From contig NZ_JPOS01000012.1 in NCBI RefSeq assembly GCF_000759025.1, positions 186,001 to 250,000 on the forward strand: a stretch of DNA of 64,000 nucleotides. The letters are read 5' to 3'. The notes beneath the pieces were generated by a model. It had not been told where the DNA came from, did no database searches, and was given only the letters and a program-made list of their open reading frames with translations. Both the position numbers and the translations under genes were made by a program. This document shows, one piece after another, positions 52,242-60,460 of this stretch. Within the stretch, counting starts at the first letter, position 1. Every line of letters starts with the position of its first letter. The DNA comes from Phaeodactylibacter xiamenensis (GTDB taxonomy: Bacteria > Bacteroidota > Bacteroidia > Chitinophagales > Saprospiraceae).

Positions 52242-52958
52242 ATGAAAACCGTAATCCACAGAGCCAATACCCGTGGCCATGCCAATCATGGCTGGCTCGA
52301 CTCTCATCATACCTTCAGTTTTGCCGGCTACTATAACCCGGACCGGATGAATTTCGGGGTGCTGCGGGTACTCAATGATGACGTGGTAAGCCAGGGGCGG
52401 GGCTTCGGCACCCACCCGCACGATAATATGGAGATTATCTCCATCCCGCTGGAGGGTGACCTGGAGCATAAGGACAGCATGGGCAACACTACCGTCATCC
52501 GGCAGGGCGACGTGCAGGTGATGAGCGCCGGCACCGGCATCTATCACAGCGAGTACAACAAAAATGCTGATCAGCCTGTGAAGTTCCTGCAGATTTGGGT
52601 CTTCCCAAATAAAAAAGACGTCACGCCCCGATACGATCAGATCACCCTTGACCCACACCGGCTGCACAATCAACTTTCACAGGTACTCTCGCCCAACCCG
52701 GAAGACGATGGCGTATGGGTGCACCAAAACGCCTGGTTCCATATGGGCACGCTGGAGGCCGGTTTTGAAACCACCTACAAGCTTAAAGATACAGCCAACG
52801 GCGTCTACGCTTTCGTTATCAAAGGCGATGTGACCCTCAACGGGCAGGCACTGCACCAAAGAGATGGTATGGGTGTGTGGGAAACGGATCAGCTAACGCT
52901 TACAGCCGACAGTGACGCCCGGGTCCTGTTGATGGAAGTACCAATGCAGTTGAATTAA
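52242..52958 (+). CDS. Pirin family protein
   Basis: A 238-aa bicupin. Start at ATG 52242 (MKTVIHRANTRGHANHGW), a typical pirin N-terminus. The metal ligands of pirin are present: two His in THPHDNMEII and His and Glu in YHSEYN. Family members act as quercetin dioxygenases or as regulators of metabolic enzymes; which applies here cannot be told. A hairpin terminator follows. Confidence 0.92.
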   Translation: MKTVIHRANTRGHANHGWLDSHHTFSFAGYYNPDRMNFGVLRVLNDDVVSQGRGFGTHPHDNMEIISIPLEGDLEHKDSMGNTTVIRQGDVQVMSAGTGIYHSEYNKNADQPVKFLQIWVFPNKKDVTPRYDQITLDPHRLHNQLSQVLSPNPEDDGVWVHQNAWFHMGTLEAGFETTYKLKDTANGVYAFVIKGDVTLNGQALHQRDGMGVWETDQLTLTADSDARVLLMEVPMQLN

Positions 52959-52974
52959 GCCCCCCCGTGAAACG

Positions 52975-53013
52975 ATCATCCCGAATCAGGCGGATACCTC
53001 GATTCGGGATGAT
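52975..53013 (+). terminator. Probable intrinsic terminator of the pirin gene
   Basis: ATCATCCCGAATC (52975-52987) and its complement (53001-53013) form a 13-bp stem, followed by TTATAAT, a moderate U-tract. Confidence 0.7.
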
Positions 53014-53086
53014 TTATAATACCGGCGTTTTGAACGGCACGTTCAGGGCATTTGGCGCAGGCCATAACGCGTTTTAGCAGAGCACC

Positions 53087-53254
53087 CTACCGAAGGTTTT
53101 CGCCATACTTGCTCCGCACACCATAGCACGCTTTGTAAAGGTCTTCAAAGCTATTGCCGTAATGCTTTTTCTCTAGTTTGAAAGCTGTATCCTCACCAAG
53201 AACTATACATAAGAAGAGTTCTATGGCCACTGCACAACTCTTTTGGTTGAATTC
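53087..53254 (-). pseudogene. Possible gene remnant, weak HEPN-like pattern
   Basis: A 55-codon minus-strand frame, closed by a TAG upstream, without ATG. A GTG could start a 47-residue piece that reads AIELFLCIVLGEDTAFKLEKK, then HYGNSFEDLYKACYGVRSKY. The AIELFL ... H...L..LY spacing resembles HEPN domains, but this is weak. The remaining bases of this 433-bp gap (52959-53391), apart from the terminator and the TetR promoter, hold nothing I recognise. Confidence 0.25.
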
Positions 53255-53356
53255 CTATTGACATCAATCAAAACTATTATAACATTCTAACCCTATCTGA
53301 GAGACCTACTCCAAATGAAAAACAGAGCCCATACTAGAGATTAGCCGAAGGAAGCC

Positions 53357-53364
53357 TATTTTTG
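53357..53364 (+). promoter_or_regulatory. Probable -7 element (TATTTTTG) of the TetR gene
   Basis: It matches TAnnTTTG and lies 28 bases before the start codon. The -33 element is not clear. Confidence 0.45.
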
Positions 53365-53391
53365 CCCCACAACTATGCATGTGCTTAGCCT

Positions 53392-54018
53392 ATGTCTACC
53401 AAAGAAAAAATACTCGCCGCAGCTCTAAAACGTTTTAATGCCGATGGTATGGTCAATGTCCGCCTGCAGCACATCGCCGATGAGGCAGGCAAAAGCGTGG
53501 GCAACCTGGCCTACCACTTCCCCAACAAACAGGCTATCGTTCTCGGGCTGTACAAAAAACTGGAAACCGAACAGATCGAACTCCTCCGGGAATTCCGTAT
53601 CGTTCCTCTTTTCGACAATATCGACCGCCTGTTGGAAGCTGTATTTCAACATCAGCAAATCTACCGCTTCTTTTACCTCGACACCCTGGAGGTGACCCGG
53701 GCATTCCCTGAAGTGCAGGCCGAATACCAAAAATATATCGAAACCGAGGTGCAGCAATGGCTCCAAATCCTGGAGTTCAATACCTCAAGAGGGGTGATGA
53801 GCCCTGAGCCCCGCCCGGGCTTTCATACCGGACTCGCCCTGCAGCTTTGGGCTACGAGTACCCACTACATGGCTCAAGAGATGGTACGGTCAACGGTTTT
53901 GCCCGGCCTGGAAGCTTATAAAGCGGGGGTATGGAACCTTCTTATCCCTTTGTTCACCAAACTAGGGCATCAGGAATACGAACAGATGCTGCAATCCCCT
54001 TACGATCTTTTCTATTAA
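53392..54018 (+). CDS. TetR/AcrR family transcriptional regulator
   Basis: A 208-aa repressor-type protein with an N-terminal helix-turn-helix (TKEKILAAALKRFNADGM, then VRLQHIADEAGKSVGNLAYHFPNKQAI, residues 2-50) and a ligand-binding helical domain. It precedes the hydrogenase genes by about 300 bases with a terminator between. Control of the hydrogenase is possible but there is no direct sign. Confidence 0.92.
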   Translation: MSTKEKILAAALKRFNADGMVNVRLQHIADEAGKSVGNLAYHFPNKQAIVLGLYKKLETEQIELLREFRIVPLFDNIDRLLEAVFQHQQIYRFFYLDTLEVTRAFPEVQAEYQKYIETEVQQWLQILEFNTSRGVMSPEPRPGFHTGLALQLWATSTHYMAQEMVRSTVLPGLEAYKAGVWNLLIPLFTKLGHQEYEQMLQSPYDLFY

Positions 54019-54069
54019 TCCTTCTTAGTTATTTAGAAAAAATACAAATAACGCCAATTGCGCCATATC

Positions 54070-54101
54070 GGATTAGAAAATTTTTTCTAATCCTGTTTTT
54101 T
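54070..54101 (+). terminator. Intrinsic terminator of the TetR gene
   Basis: GGATTAGAAA (54070-54079) pairs with TTTCTAATCC (54084-54093), then TGTTTTTT. Confidence 0.8.
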
Positions 54102-54239
54102 CCATACTTTTATTGCAGAGTAAATTGATAGGCATAGGTTCTTTTGATTACTCACCTTCAAAAGTGGAGAGATAAACTTCAACTTCTTGCCAATTTATCA
54201 CCAACCTCCTGCCACTTCCCCGGCGATCTGGTCCAATGC

Positions 54240-54247
54240 TAAGTTTG
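54240..54247 (+). promoter_or_regulatory. Probable -7 element (TAAGTTTG) of the hydrogenase operon
   Basis: It matches TAnnTTTG, 68 bases before the small subunit start. No -33 TTTG is present at 19-21 bases, which might mean an activator is needed (inference). Confidence 0.4.
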
Positions 54248-54314
54248 CAAAGCCTCAGTTGACGTCCCTTATTCACTGCGAAGTACTATACAACAAACAA
54301 AAATATTAGCAAGC

Positions 54315-55295
54315 ATGGCAAACATCCTGTGGCTGCAGGGCGGAGCATGTAGTGGTAACACCATGTCCTTCCTGAACGCCGAAGAACCCACCGTTGTAGA
54401 GCTTATCGTCGATTTTGGCATCAACATTTTGTGGCACCCTACCGTAGGCCTGGAAATCGGTCATCAGGTTACCGACTTGATGAATGATTGTATCTCCGGC
54501 AAAACACAACTCGACATTTTCGTTTTTGAAGGCTCCGTAGTAGAAGGCCCTGACGGAACAGGAAAGATGAACTACTTTGCGGACCGCCCCATGAAAGACT
54601 GGGTGCAGGAGCTCTCGGACGCTGCCCAGTTTGTTGTCGCTATTGGCGACTGCGCCACCTGGGGCGGTATACCTGCCGTACCACCGAACCCGAGCGAATC
54701 TACGGGCATGCAGTTCCATAAAGAAGCAAAAGGGGGCTACCTGGGCCCTGACTTCAAGTCTAAAGGTGGCTTACCGGTCATCAACATTCCGGGCTGTCCG
54801 GCACACCCGGACTGGGTCACACAAATTCTCGTAGCTATCGCTACCGGCCGTATTGGTGATGTTCTCCTGGATGACTTTCACCGCCCTAAGACTTTCTTCA
54901 CAGATTTCGTACAAAATGGTTGCCCCAATGCCATCAGCTTCGCACAGAAAGTAGACGGGCACTTTGGCAAGCGCGGTGGATGCCTGTTTTACGAAGTAGG
55001 CTGCCGCGGGCCGATGACCCGGGCGAGCTGTAACCGTATCCTCTGGAACCGGCAGTCGAGCAAGACCCGGGCCAACCACCCCTGCCTGGGCTGTACCGAA
55101 CCAGGCTTCCCGCACCACGATCTCAAGAAAGGCAGTGTCTTCAAAACGCTGAAGTACCTCGGCTTCCTGCCACAGGACACCCCTGCCGGCACCAACAAAC
55201 TGGCTTACTACAGCCGGGCTGGCTTCGAGAAGGTCATGGGTACCCTTGAAAATGTGATGGGCGTGAACAAGGAGCACTTCGAGACTTCCAAATAG
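54315..55295 (+). CDS. hupS: [NiFe] hydrogenase small subunit, group 2a-type (HupS-like)
   Basis: A 326-aa iron-sulfur subunit that carries electrons away from the NiFe site. It has no Tat signal and no membrane anchor, so it is cytosolic. Starts MANILWLQGGACSGNTMSFLNAEEP, nearly as in cyanobacterial HupS. Proximal-cluster Cys are C12, C113 and C161; the usual fourth Cys is Asn15 (CSGN for CTGC). At the distal site the usual His is Gln200 (VQNGC), with C203, C223 and C230 as likely ligands; C239, C257 and C260 suit the medial cluster. Mycobacterial Huc, also group 2a, has three [3Fe-4S] clusters, so the same is expected here. No electron-transfer partner such as cytochrome b is in view. Confidence 0.93.
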   Translation: MANILWLQGGACSGNTMSFLNAEEPTVVELIVDFGINILWHPTVGLEIGHQVTDLMNDCISGKTQLDIFVFEGSVVEGPDGTGKMNYFADRPMKDWVQELSDAAQFVVAIGDCATWGGIPAVPPNPSESTGMQFHKEAKGGYLGPDFKSKGGLPVINIPGCPAHPDWVTQILVAIATGRIGDVLLDDFHRPKTFFTDFVQNGCPNAISFAQKVDGHFGKRGGCLFYEVGCRGPMTRASCNRILWNRQSSKTRANHPCLGCTEPGFPHHDLKKGSVFKTLKYLGFLPQDTPAGTNKLAYYSRAGFEKVMGTLENVMGVNKEHFETSK

Positions 55296-55393
55296 AGCGC
55301 CGCGCCGGATGATGGGCACGCTACAGTTATACCTTAGACTGCTGTGTCCATCTCTAACCTCAATCTAGTTATTGTCAAAATTGTAAGCTAAAA

Positions 55394-56992
55394 ATGACTC
55401 AAGTTAAAGAACTCAACATATCTCCGGTCGGCCGGGTAGAAGGCGACCTGGACGTTAAAGTCTATATGGAAAACGGCCGGGTCACCCGCGCACATACACA
55501 GGCAGCCATGTTCCGGGGTTTCGAAAAAATCCTCGTGGGCAAGGACCCGCAGTCGGGCCTGATCGTGACACCTCGTGCCTGTGGCATCTGCGGGGGGTCC
55601 CACCTGTACTCTGCTTCCTCTGCCCTTGATACAGCCTGGGGAACAACGCTGCCGCCCAACGCACTTTTGCTGCGGGCCATCGGTCAGGCTACAGAGACCA
55701 TCCAAAGTATCCCGCGCTGGTTTTATGCCATCTTTGCAACCGACCTGGCGAATAAGAAATTTGCCAATAAGCCTTTGTACGATGAAGTCGTCAAGCGCTT
55801 TGCTGCCTATGTGGGCACCTCCTTCCAGAAAGGTGTGACTGCGAGCGGGCGCCCGGTGGAAGTGTATGCCCTGTTTGGCGGCCAATGGCCACACTCAAGC
55901 TATATGGTTCCGGGCGGCGTGATGTGCGCCCCTACCTTAAAGGATATCACCCGGGCACATGCCATCATGAATCAGTTCCGCAACGACTGGCTCGAGCCGG
56001 TATGGTTGGGCTGCTCAATTGAGCGCTACCTGCAAATCCAGAGCTGGGATGATATGATGGAGTGGCTGGAAGAGAATGAAAGCCACCGTAACAGCGATCT
56101 AGGCCTCTTCCTGCGTGCCGGTATTGAATTCGGGCTCGACAAATTCGGTCAGGGTGTAGGCAAGTTCCTGGCATGGGGCACCTACCTCCATAAAGATCTT
56201 TACAACAAACCAACCATCGAGGGCCGTAACCCAGCCCTCATCAGCCCGGCTGGCTTCTGGGACGGCAAGCAATACTACGATGCCGATCAAAAGATGGTGG
56301 AAGAGCACGTGAAGCATGCCTGGTACGAAAATCAGGCCAATGCCCTCCACCCATTCGATGAACCTGCACCGGATGCCTCTATCAACTCCACGACTCTGGA
56401 GCATACCGACTTTGACGGTAAGTACAGCTGGTCAAAAGCGCCCCGCTTCATGCAACATGCTGCCGAGGCTGGCCCACTTGCAAGGGTGATCATGGCGGCT
56501 AACCCTGCCAATACAGATCATCAGATCAAAGACCCGCTCTTTGCAGACATCATGGAAAAGATGGGACCGTCGGTCTTTACCCGGAGCCTGGCACGGGTAC
56601 ACGAAGCACCACGACTGTATACCATGATCAACGACTGGCTCAGCCAGGTCAACCTGGACGATGAGTTCTATATCAAACCGGAAGAGAAAGATGGCATCGG
56701 CTGGGGGGCTACGGAAGCCGCCCGTGGTGCACTTGCACACTGGATCAAGATCAAGGACGGTGTGATTGAGAACTACCAAATCATTGCTCCTACCACCTGG
56801 AATGTCGGCCCGAATGACTCGGAAGGCAATCCCGGCCCGATTGAAGCAGCCCTGGAAGGCACTGAAATCGAAGATCCCCACGATCCGGTGGAAGTTGGCT
56901 TGGTGGCACGTTCGTTTGACTCCTGCCTGGTCTGTACCGTGCATGCACACGACAACAAATCCGGAAAGCAACTCGCTAAATTCAAACTTTAG
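55394..56992 (+). CDS. hupL: [NiFe] hydrogenase large subunit, group 2a-type (HupL-like)
   Basis: A 532-aa catalytic subunit holding the NiFe(CN)2CO centre. The L1 motif is RACGICGGSH (C63, C66, H70), and the L2 motif is SFDSCLVCTVH (C511, C514, H517). A 15-residue tail after His517 (AHDNKSGKQLAKFKL) should be cut off by the maturation protease after nickel insertion. SFDSCLVCTVHAHD, with Ser where many groups have Pro, fits the cyanobacterial/mycobacterial group 2a enzymes. It follows the small subunit by 98 bp. All four cysteine ligands are present, so it should be active. Confidence 0.94.
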   Translation: MTQVKELNISPVGRVEGDLDVKVYMENGRVTRAHTQAAMFRGFEKILVGKDPQSGLIVTPRACGICGGSHLYSASSALDTAWGTTLPPNALLLRAIGQATETIQSIPRWFYAIFATDLANKKFANKPLYDEVVKRFAAYVGTSFQKGVTASGRPVEVYALFGGQWPHSSYMVPGGVMCAPTLKDITRAHAIMNQFRNDWLEPVWLGCSIERYLQIQSWDDMMEWLEENESHRNSDLGLFLRAGIEFGLDKFGQGVGKFLAWGTYLHKDLYNKPTIEGRNPALISPAGFWDGKQYYDADQKMVEEHVKHAWYENQANALHPFDEPAPDASINSTTLEHTDFDGKYSWSKAPRFMQHAAEAGPLARVIMAANPANTDHQIKDPLFADIMEKMGPSVFTRSLARVHEAPRLYTMINDWLSQVNLDDEFYIKPEEKDGIGWGATEAARGALAHWIKIKDGVIENYQIIAPTTWNVGPNDSEGNPGPIEAALEGTEIEDPHDPVEVGLVARSFDSCLVCTVHAHDNKSGKQLAKFKL

Positions 56993-57170
56993 ACTTGCCC
57001 TGCCGGGGCACCAATGAACGCAACCCGGATCATGCACCGGTTGAAGCCATCTGATGCCCCGCAACAAGTCATTTTAACTAAAACCGATAGCGACGCACTT
57101 TTAGGGCAGGCCCGGGCTGTACCATTATAGCCCGGGCTATCCCAATCTGTAAGAAAAACGAACCTCCACT

Positions 57171-57659
57171 ATGGTACAAACCTTACCCGTAAGCACTGCG
57201 ATCCTTGGCTTTGGCAACCCTGTCCGGGCAGATGATGGCGTGGGTGTTTACGTAGCGCAGCAGCTTCAGGAAGCCCTTGAAGGCGTGGAAAAGTGCCAGG
57301 TTTTCGATATGGGCACCTCTGCCTTTGAAGTCCTTTTCCAGCTCAAAGCCCATGAGCGGATCATCCTGGTAGACGCTGTAGTCAATACCGGCGAAGCGAC
57401 CGGGACCATTTACCGGCTGCCGGCATCAGAAGTAGAAGCGCAGATTGAAGAAGACCCTCTGGTATTTCTGCATGGGTTGAAGTGGAATCAGGCCTTGTCC
57501 TATGCCCGCAAAATACTTGGGGGCGATTACCCGGAAGAAGTAGAAGTCTACCTCATCAGTGTAGAAGATACCCGCTTCAACGTAGGTATGTCTGATGAGG
57601 CCAAAGCAGGTGCCGACCAGGTCGTCGCCTTATTAAAAGAGAGACTGCAAAACGAATAA
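57171..57659 (+). CDS. hupW: Hydrogenase maturation protease (HupW/HyaD-type)
   Basis: A 162-aa endopeptidase that removes the C-terminal tail of the large subunit after nickel insertion. The N-terminal motif LGFGNPVRADDGVG provides the first acidic nickel ligand, DMGTSAF holds the second, and FLHGLKW the His. It is encoded 178 bp after hupL, consistent with a dedicated partner. It begins the second group of genes, spaced 5 bp from the next. Confidence 0.92.
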   Translation: MVQTLPVSTAILGFGNPVRADDGVGVYVAQQLQEALEGVEKCQVFDMGTSAFEVLFQLKAHERIILVDAVVNTGEATGTIYRLPASEVEAQIEEDPLVFLHGLKWNQALSYARKILGGDYPEEVEVYLISVEDTRFNVGMSDEAKAGADQVVALLKERLQNE

Positions 57660-57664
57660 AAGCT

Positions 57665-58036
57665 ATGTTTATTCCGCCCAGAGCACTACAGCAGCAAATG
57701 CGGGCAGCGCAGCAGCAGGAACAGGCAGCGGTGAGCCTTCGCACATCACATTTAGTGATTCCCACAGCAATTGCAGACCGCATATTTGGCAGTACCTTTA
57801 ATGTACACCTCGTGTATTACCCGCAGAAACGCTCCCTCCTTATTGCAGGTGCGGAGAACGAGCTCTTCCGGCAGCTGCACAAATCGAAACAGCATTTACT
57901 AAAAGCCGGTGACGCTCAGGGCAACCGGAGTATAGCGCTGCACGAATTGCTCATTGACAATGGCATTCCAGCAGAGGACCGGACGCTGGCCTACGAAGCG
58001 GAAGATGCCCTCGGGGTACTCAATGTGAGCCTCTGA
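57665..58036 (+). CDS. Unrecognised hydrogenase-operon protein, 123 aa
   Basis: I do not recognise this family. The N-terminus is Gln-rich and helical (PRALQQQMRAAQQQEQAAV), followed by a compact alpha/beta region (SHLVIPTAIADRIFGSTFNV, then HLVYYPQKRSLLIA). It has no cysteines, so it does not bind an iron-sulfur cluster. It is 5 bp after the protease gene and overlaps the next start by one base (TGATG), so it is surely part of the operon. A role in assembly or in binding the enzyme is inferred from position. Confidence 0.8.
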   Translation: MFIPPRALQQQMRAAQQQEQAAVSLRTSHLVIPTAIADRIFGSTFNVHLVYYPQKRSLLIAGAENELFRQLHKSKQHLLKAGDAQGNRSIALHELLIDNGIPAEDRTLAYEAEDALGVLNVSL

Positions 58037-58359
58037 TGTTCATTACACCGGGTCTTACAATTGCAGAGGAGGCTGAGCGCCCCGCTCCGGATACGCCCCT
58101 CGACCTGCTGTCCGAAGAAGCATGGCTAATGGACACCGAAGTCCGTTATTGCCTGCAAGCCAGAAACAGTGCCTGGCACCTTTCGATGGTTTTCGTGGAT
58201 GTACACAACGCCATGCGGTTCATTACCCGCAAAATCGACGTGTACTACTCCGAACAAAAAGCACTGACTTACGCAAAAATCCTGCAGCGTGGCATCCGAA
58301 AAGACGCCCGCGGCACACTAAAATCTGAATGGGATGCTTTCCGTATATGCACCAACTGA
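58036..58359 (+). CDS. Unrecognised hydrogenase-operon protein, 107 aa
   Basis: Unknown family. After a Pro/Glu-rich beginning (MFITPGLTIAEEAERPAPD), residues 27-100 look like one small folded domain, with WHLSMVFVDVHNAMRFITRKID and YYSEQKALTYAKILQRGI. Two cysteines (LQARNS side: C39; near the end, ICTN) are too few for a cluster. Start and stop overlap the neighbours (1 base before, 26 after), a sign of translational coupling. Probably an accessory or maturation factor for this hydrogenase (inference). Confidence 0.8.
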   Translation: MFITPGLTIAEEAERPAPDTPLDLLSEEAWLMDTEVRYCLQARNSAWHLSMVFVDVHNAMRFITRKIDVYYSEQKALTYAKILQRGIRKDARGTLKSEWDAFRICTN

Positions 58360-59845
58360 TATCCACGAGCAGCTCCGGGGTTTTCTCCAACAAGAAGACC
58401 GCCTGGAAGAGCTCGTGCGCCTGGTAGACCTCCTTGAAGAACGCCCGGCAGCCAATGCTCACAGTGTGATGATCCGAAAGGGTGAAATCCACACCGGTAT
58501 CGATTGGCACAACATCTATCCGCCATACTTGCTGCCGGATGCTATTGACCTCGATGGCCCCAACTTCCTCGGGCTGCTTTACGCCCGGCTCAACAACTTC
58601 GAGCGCTGTCAGGGATTGCTCAGCGCAGGCAACCACAGCCTGTACCTGGAGCTTGATATCCTCAACCGCCTGCAGCAGGGCATTGAAGTAGCCCCGGAGG
58701 AGCTCCCCTCCTCCTACTCTCCCTTTGAAGAGTACCGGCTTATGCACAATCAGGCCATTGTGCTGCACTACAGCTCGGCACTCGACACGCCAAGCCTCAA
58801 TAAAGCCAAGTACTTTTACCTGGAAGCCCTTCAGTGCTCCCCTAATGAAGAGTACCGGGCCTTCACCGCTCAGCATTTTGCCCTTTTGCTGCTCGACAGC
58901 GGGGCTCACGAAGATGCAGACCGGGTGGTAAATATTGCCCTCCACTCCGATATCTCAGCAGATGCACGGATGGAGCTGCAGCGCACCCGTTGCCAAATAT
59001 GGACTCAACACCTGACCCCACCCTACCCTCAGGATAAGCTGGCGGCCTTGCAGCAAATGATGCGCGACGTACTGGGCCACTATGAAAGCCAGGGACGGGA
59101 TGTAGAGCAGGCGCTACTGTTGCTGGAAGCTGGCCAGATTGCGCAATTCAGTGAAAACTGGTCTGAAAGCCACGGCTGCTACAACAAAGCCCTGACTGCT
59201 TTTGAGCGGGAAAATTTGCCACTGCTGGCTGCTGAAGCCAACTACCGAAAAGGCATACTCCTGCTGGCCTGGGCCCAAGCCAACAACCCTCAGTTTTACC
59301 GCCCGGCTGCCGAAAGTTTTCAAAAAGCCGTACAGATATTCACACGGGAAGAAGCCCCGCAAGTCTATGCCGACATTCAGCACCACCTCGGCATCATCTA
59401 CGCGGATATCCCCGACGAAGTAAAAAAGAAAAGCATCTGGGCAGGGGTCTCCTCTTCTGCTTTCCGCGAAGCACTGGACATTTACCAAAAGGATACCCAT
59501 CCCCATGCCTACGCTACCGTATGCAACCACTACGGCAACGCCCTGACCAAATATCCGCAGGCGAAGCTGTCAGATAACTTTGAGAAGGCGCTTTTCTACT
59601 ATCAGGAAGCTCTGAGCATACGCACCGCTGCTGAATTCCCTACAGAGCGCTGCCTGATCCTGCTCAACTACCTCAACGCACAGTGGCACCTGGGGATGGA
59701 GGAAGATAAACTCGACGAAACCCGCTATCAGAATATGGTAGACAAGGCAGAGGAAGCGGCCCGGCTTGCTACCGATGATGCCCTTCGTGAGGAAGCCACT
59801 GCCCACCTCAAAGAATTGGAGCAACTGCGTTCCGCTTACGCTTAA
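58334..59845 (+). CDS. TPR-repeat protein of the hydrogenase operon
   Basis: A 503-aa cytosolic helical-repeat protein with no signal peptide. TPR-like units include NFLGLLYARLNNFERCQGLLSAG, CYNKALTAFERENLPLLAAEANYRKG-type and FREALDIYQKDTHPHAYATVCNHYGNAL segments. The start overlaps the preceding gene by 26 bases and the stop is 14 bp before hypA, so it lies within the operon. TPR proteins have been noted in other group 2a loci, where the role is thought to be scaffolding or assembly. I cannot assign it further. Confidence 0.85.
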   Translation: MLSVYAPTDIHEQLRGFLQQEDRLEELVRLVDLLEERPAANAHSVMIRKGEIHTGIDWHNIYPPYLLPDAIDLDGPNFLGLLYARLNNFERCQGLLSAGNHSLYLELDILNRLQQGIEVAPEELPSSYSPFEEYRLMHNQAIVLHYSSALDTPSLNKAKYFYLEALQCSPNEEYRAFTAQHFALLLLDSGAHEDADRVVNIALHSDISADARMELQRTRCQIWTQHLTPPYPQDKLAALQQMMRDVLGHYESQGRDVEQALLLLEAGQIAQFSENWSESHGCYNKALTAFERENLPLLAAEANYRKGILLLAWAQANNPQFYRPAAESFQKAVQIFTREEAPQVYADIQHHLGIIYADIPDEVKKKSIWAGVSSSAFREALDIYQKDTHPHAYATVCNHYGNALTKYPQAKLSDNFEKALFYYQEALSIRTAAEFPTERCLILLNYLNAQWHLGMEEDKLDETRYQNMVDKAEEAARLATDDALREEATAHLKELEQLRSAYA

Positions 59846-59859
59846 ATGTCTGGACAACC

Positions 59860-60225
59860 ATGCACGAAATATCACTCATACGCACTGTTTTCAATACCCT
59901 CGAAGCCGAGTTCAGCCCGGAGGAGCTTAGCCGCCTACAGGCAGTGGACCTCAAGGTAGGGCTACTCTCCAACGTAGAGCCTATACTGCTGCAAAATGCC
60001 TTTGCTGCCGTAACCCAATCTGAAGGCAAGTACGAAACGACCACGCTGAATATCGAAACCGTCCCTATTGAAGTCTACTGCCCGGTCTGTGACAAAAACT
60101 CACCGGTGAAAGACTACAAATTTGCCTGCTCCTGCGGCCGCCCAAGCAGCGATGTGGTGAGCGGTACAGAGCTCCTTATTCACCGCATCCACTTTGCAGA
60201 ACCGGCCTCGGTGCGCTCTGCTTAG
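59860..60225 (+). CDS. hypA: Hydrogenase nickel chaperone HypA
   Basis: A 121-aa nickel-delivery protein. The N-terminal MHEISLIRTVF carries the MHE nickel-binding motif. The zinc site has CPVC near residue 71 and a CSC (ACSCGRPSS) near residue 89, in place of the common second CxxC; the one-residue spacing is unusual. It works with HypB to insert nickel into the large subunit. It is followed by a 235-base gap before hypB. Confidence 0.92.
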   Translation: MHEISLIRTVFNTLEAEFSPEELSRLQAVDLKVGLLSNVEPILLQNAFAAVTQSEGKYETTTLNIETVPIEVYCPVCDKNSPVKDYKFACSCGRPSSDVVSGTELLIHRIHFAEPASVRSA

Positions 60226-60274
60226 AAAAAGTGGCCAAAATTCAACAAACGATACTGAGCAATCGCGCCCAACC

Positions 60275-60306
60275 GCTTAAACCCATTAATTCCCATGGGT
60301 TTAAGC
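60275..60306. other. 12-bp perfect inverted repeat between hypA and hypB
   Basis: GCTTAAACCCAT (60275-60286) and its complement (60295-60306) flank 8 bases. There is only CTTTAAA after it, so termination would be partial. It could instead be a regulator site between the two halves of the operon. Confidence 0.5.
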
Positions 60307-60460
60307 CTTTAAACGCCATACCCTTTTACCTGTTTTCAAAATTTTAATTGGCTTTACAAAGCCTGGAGCATAGGAACACAGAGATTTACCGGAGTTCTAC
60401 TTTTTTTATTCTCCCTCAATGCGTACCTTGTAAGGATACAAGCAAAAGCAAACAAAAGAC

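Noticed and set aside
54315-55295. Export of the hydrogenase by the Tat system encoded at 40.3 kb
   Set aside because: The small subunit begins directly with the mature-type sequence and has no twin-arginine signal.
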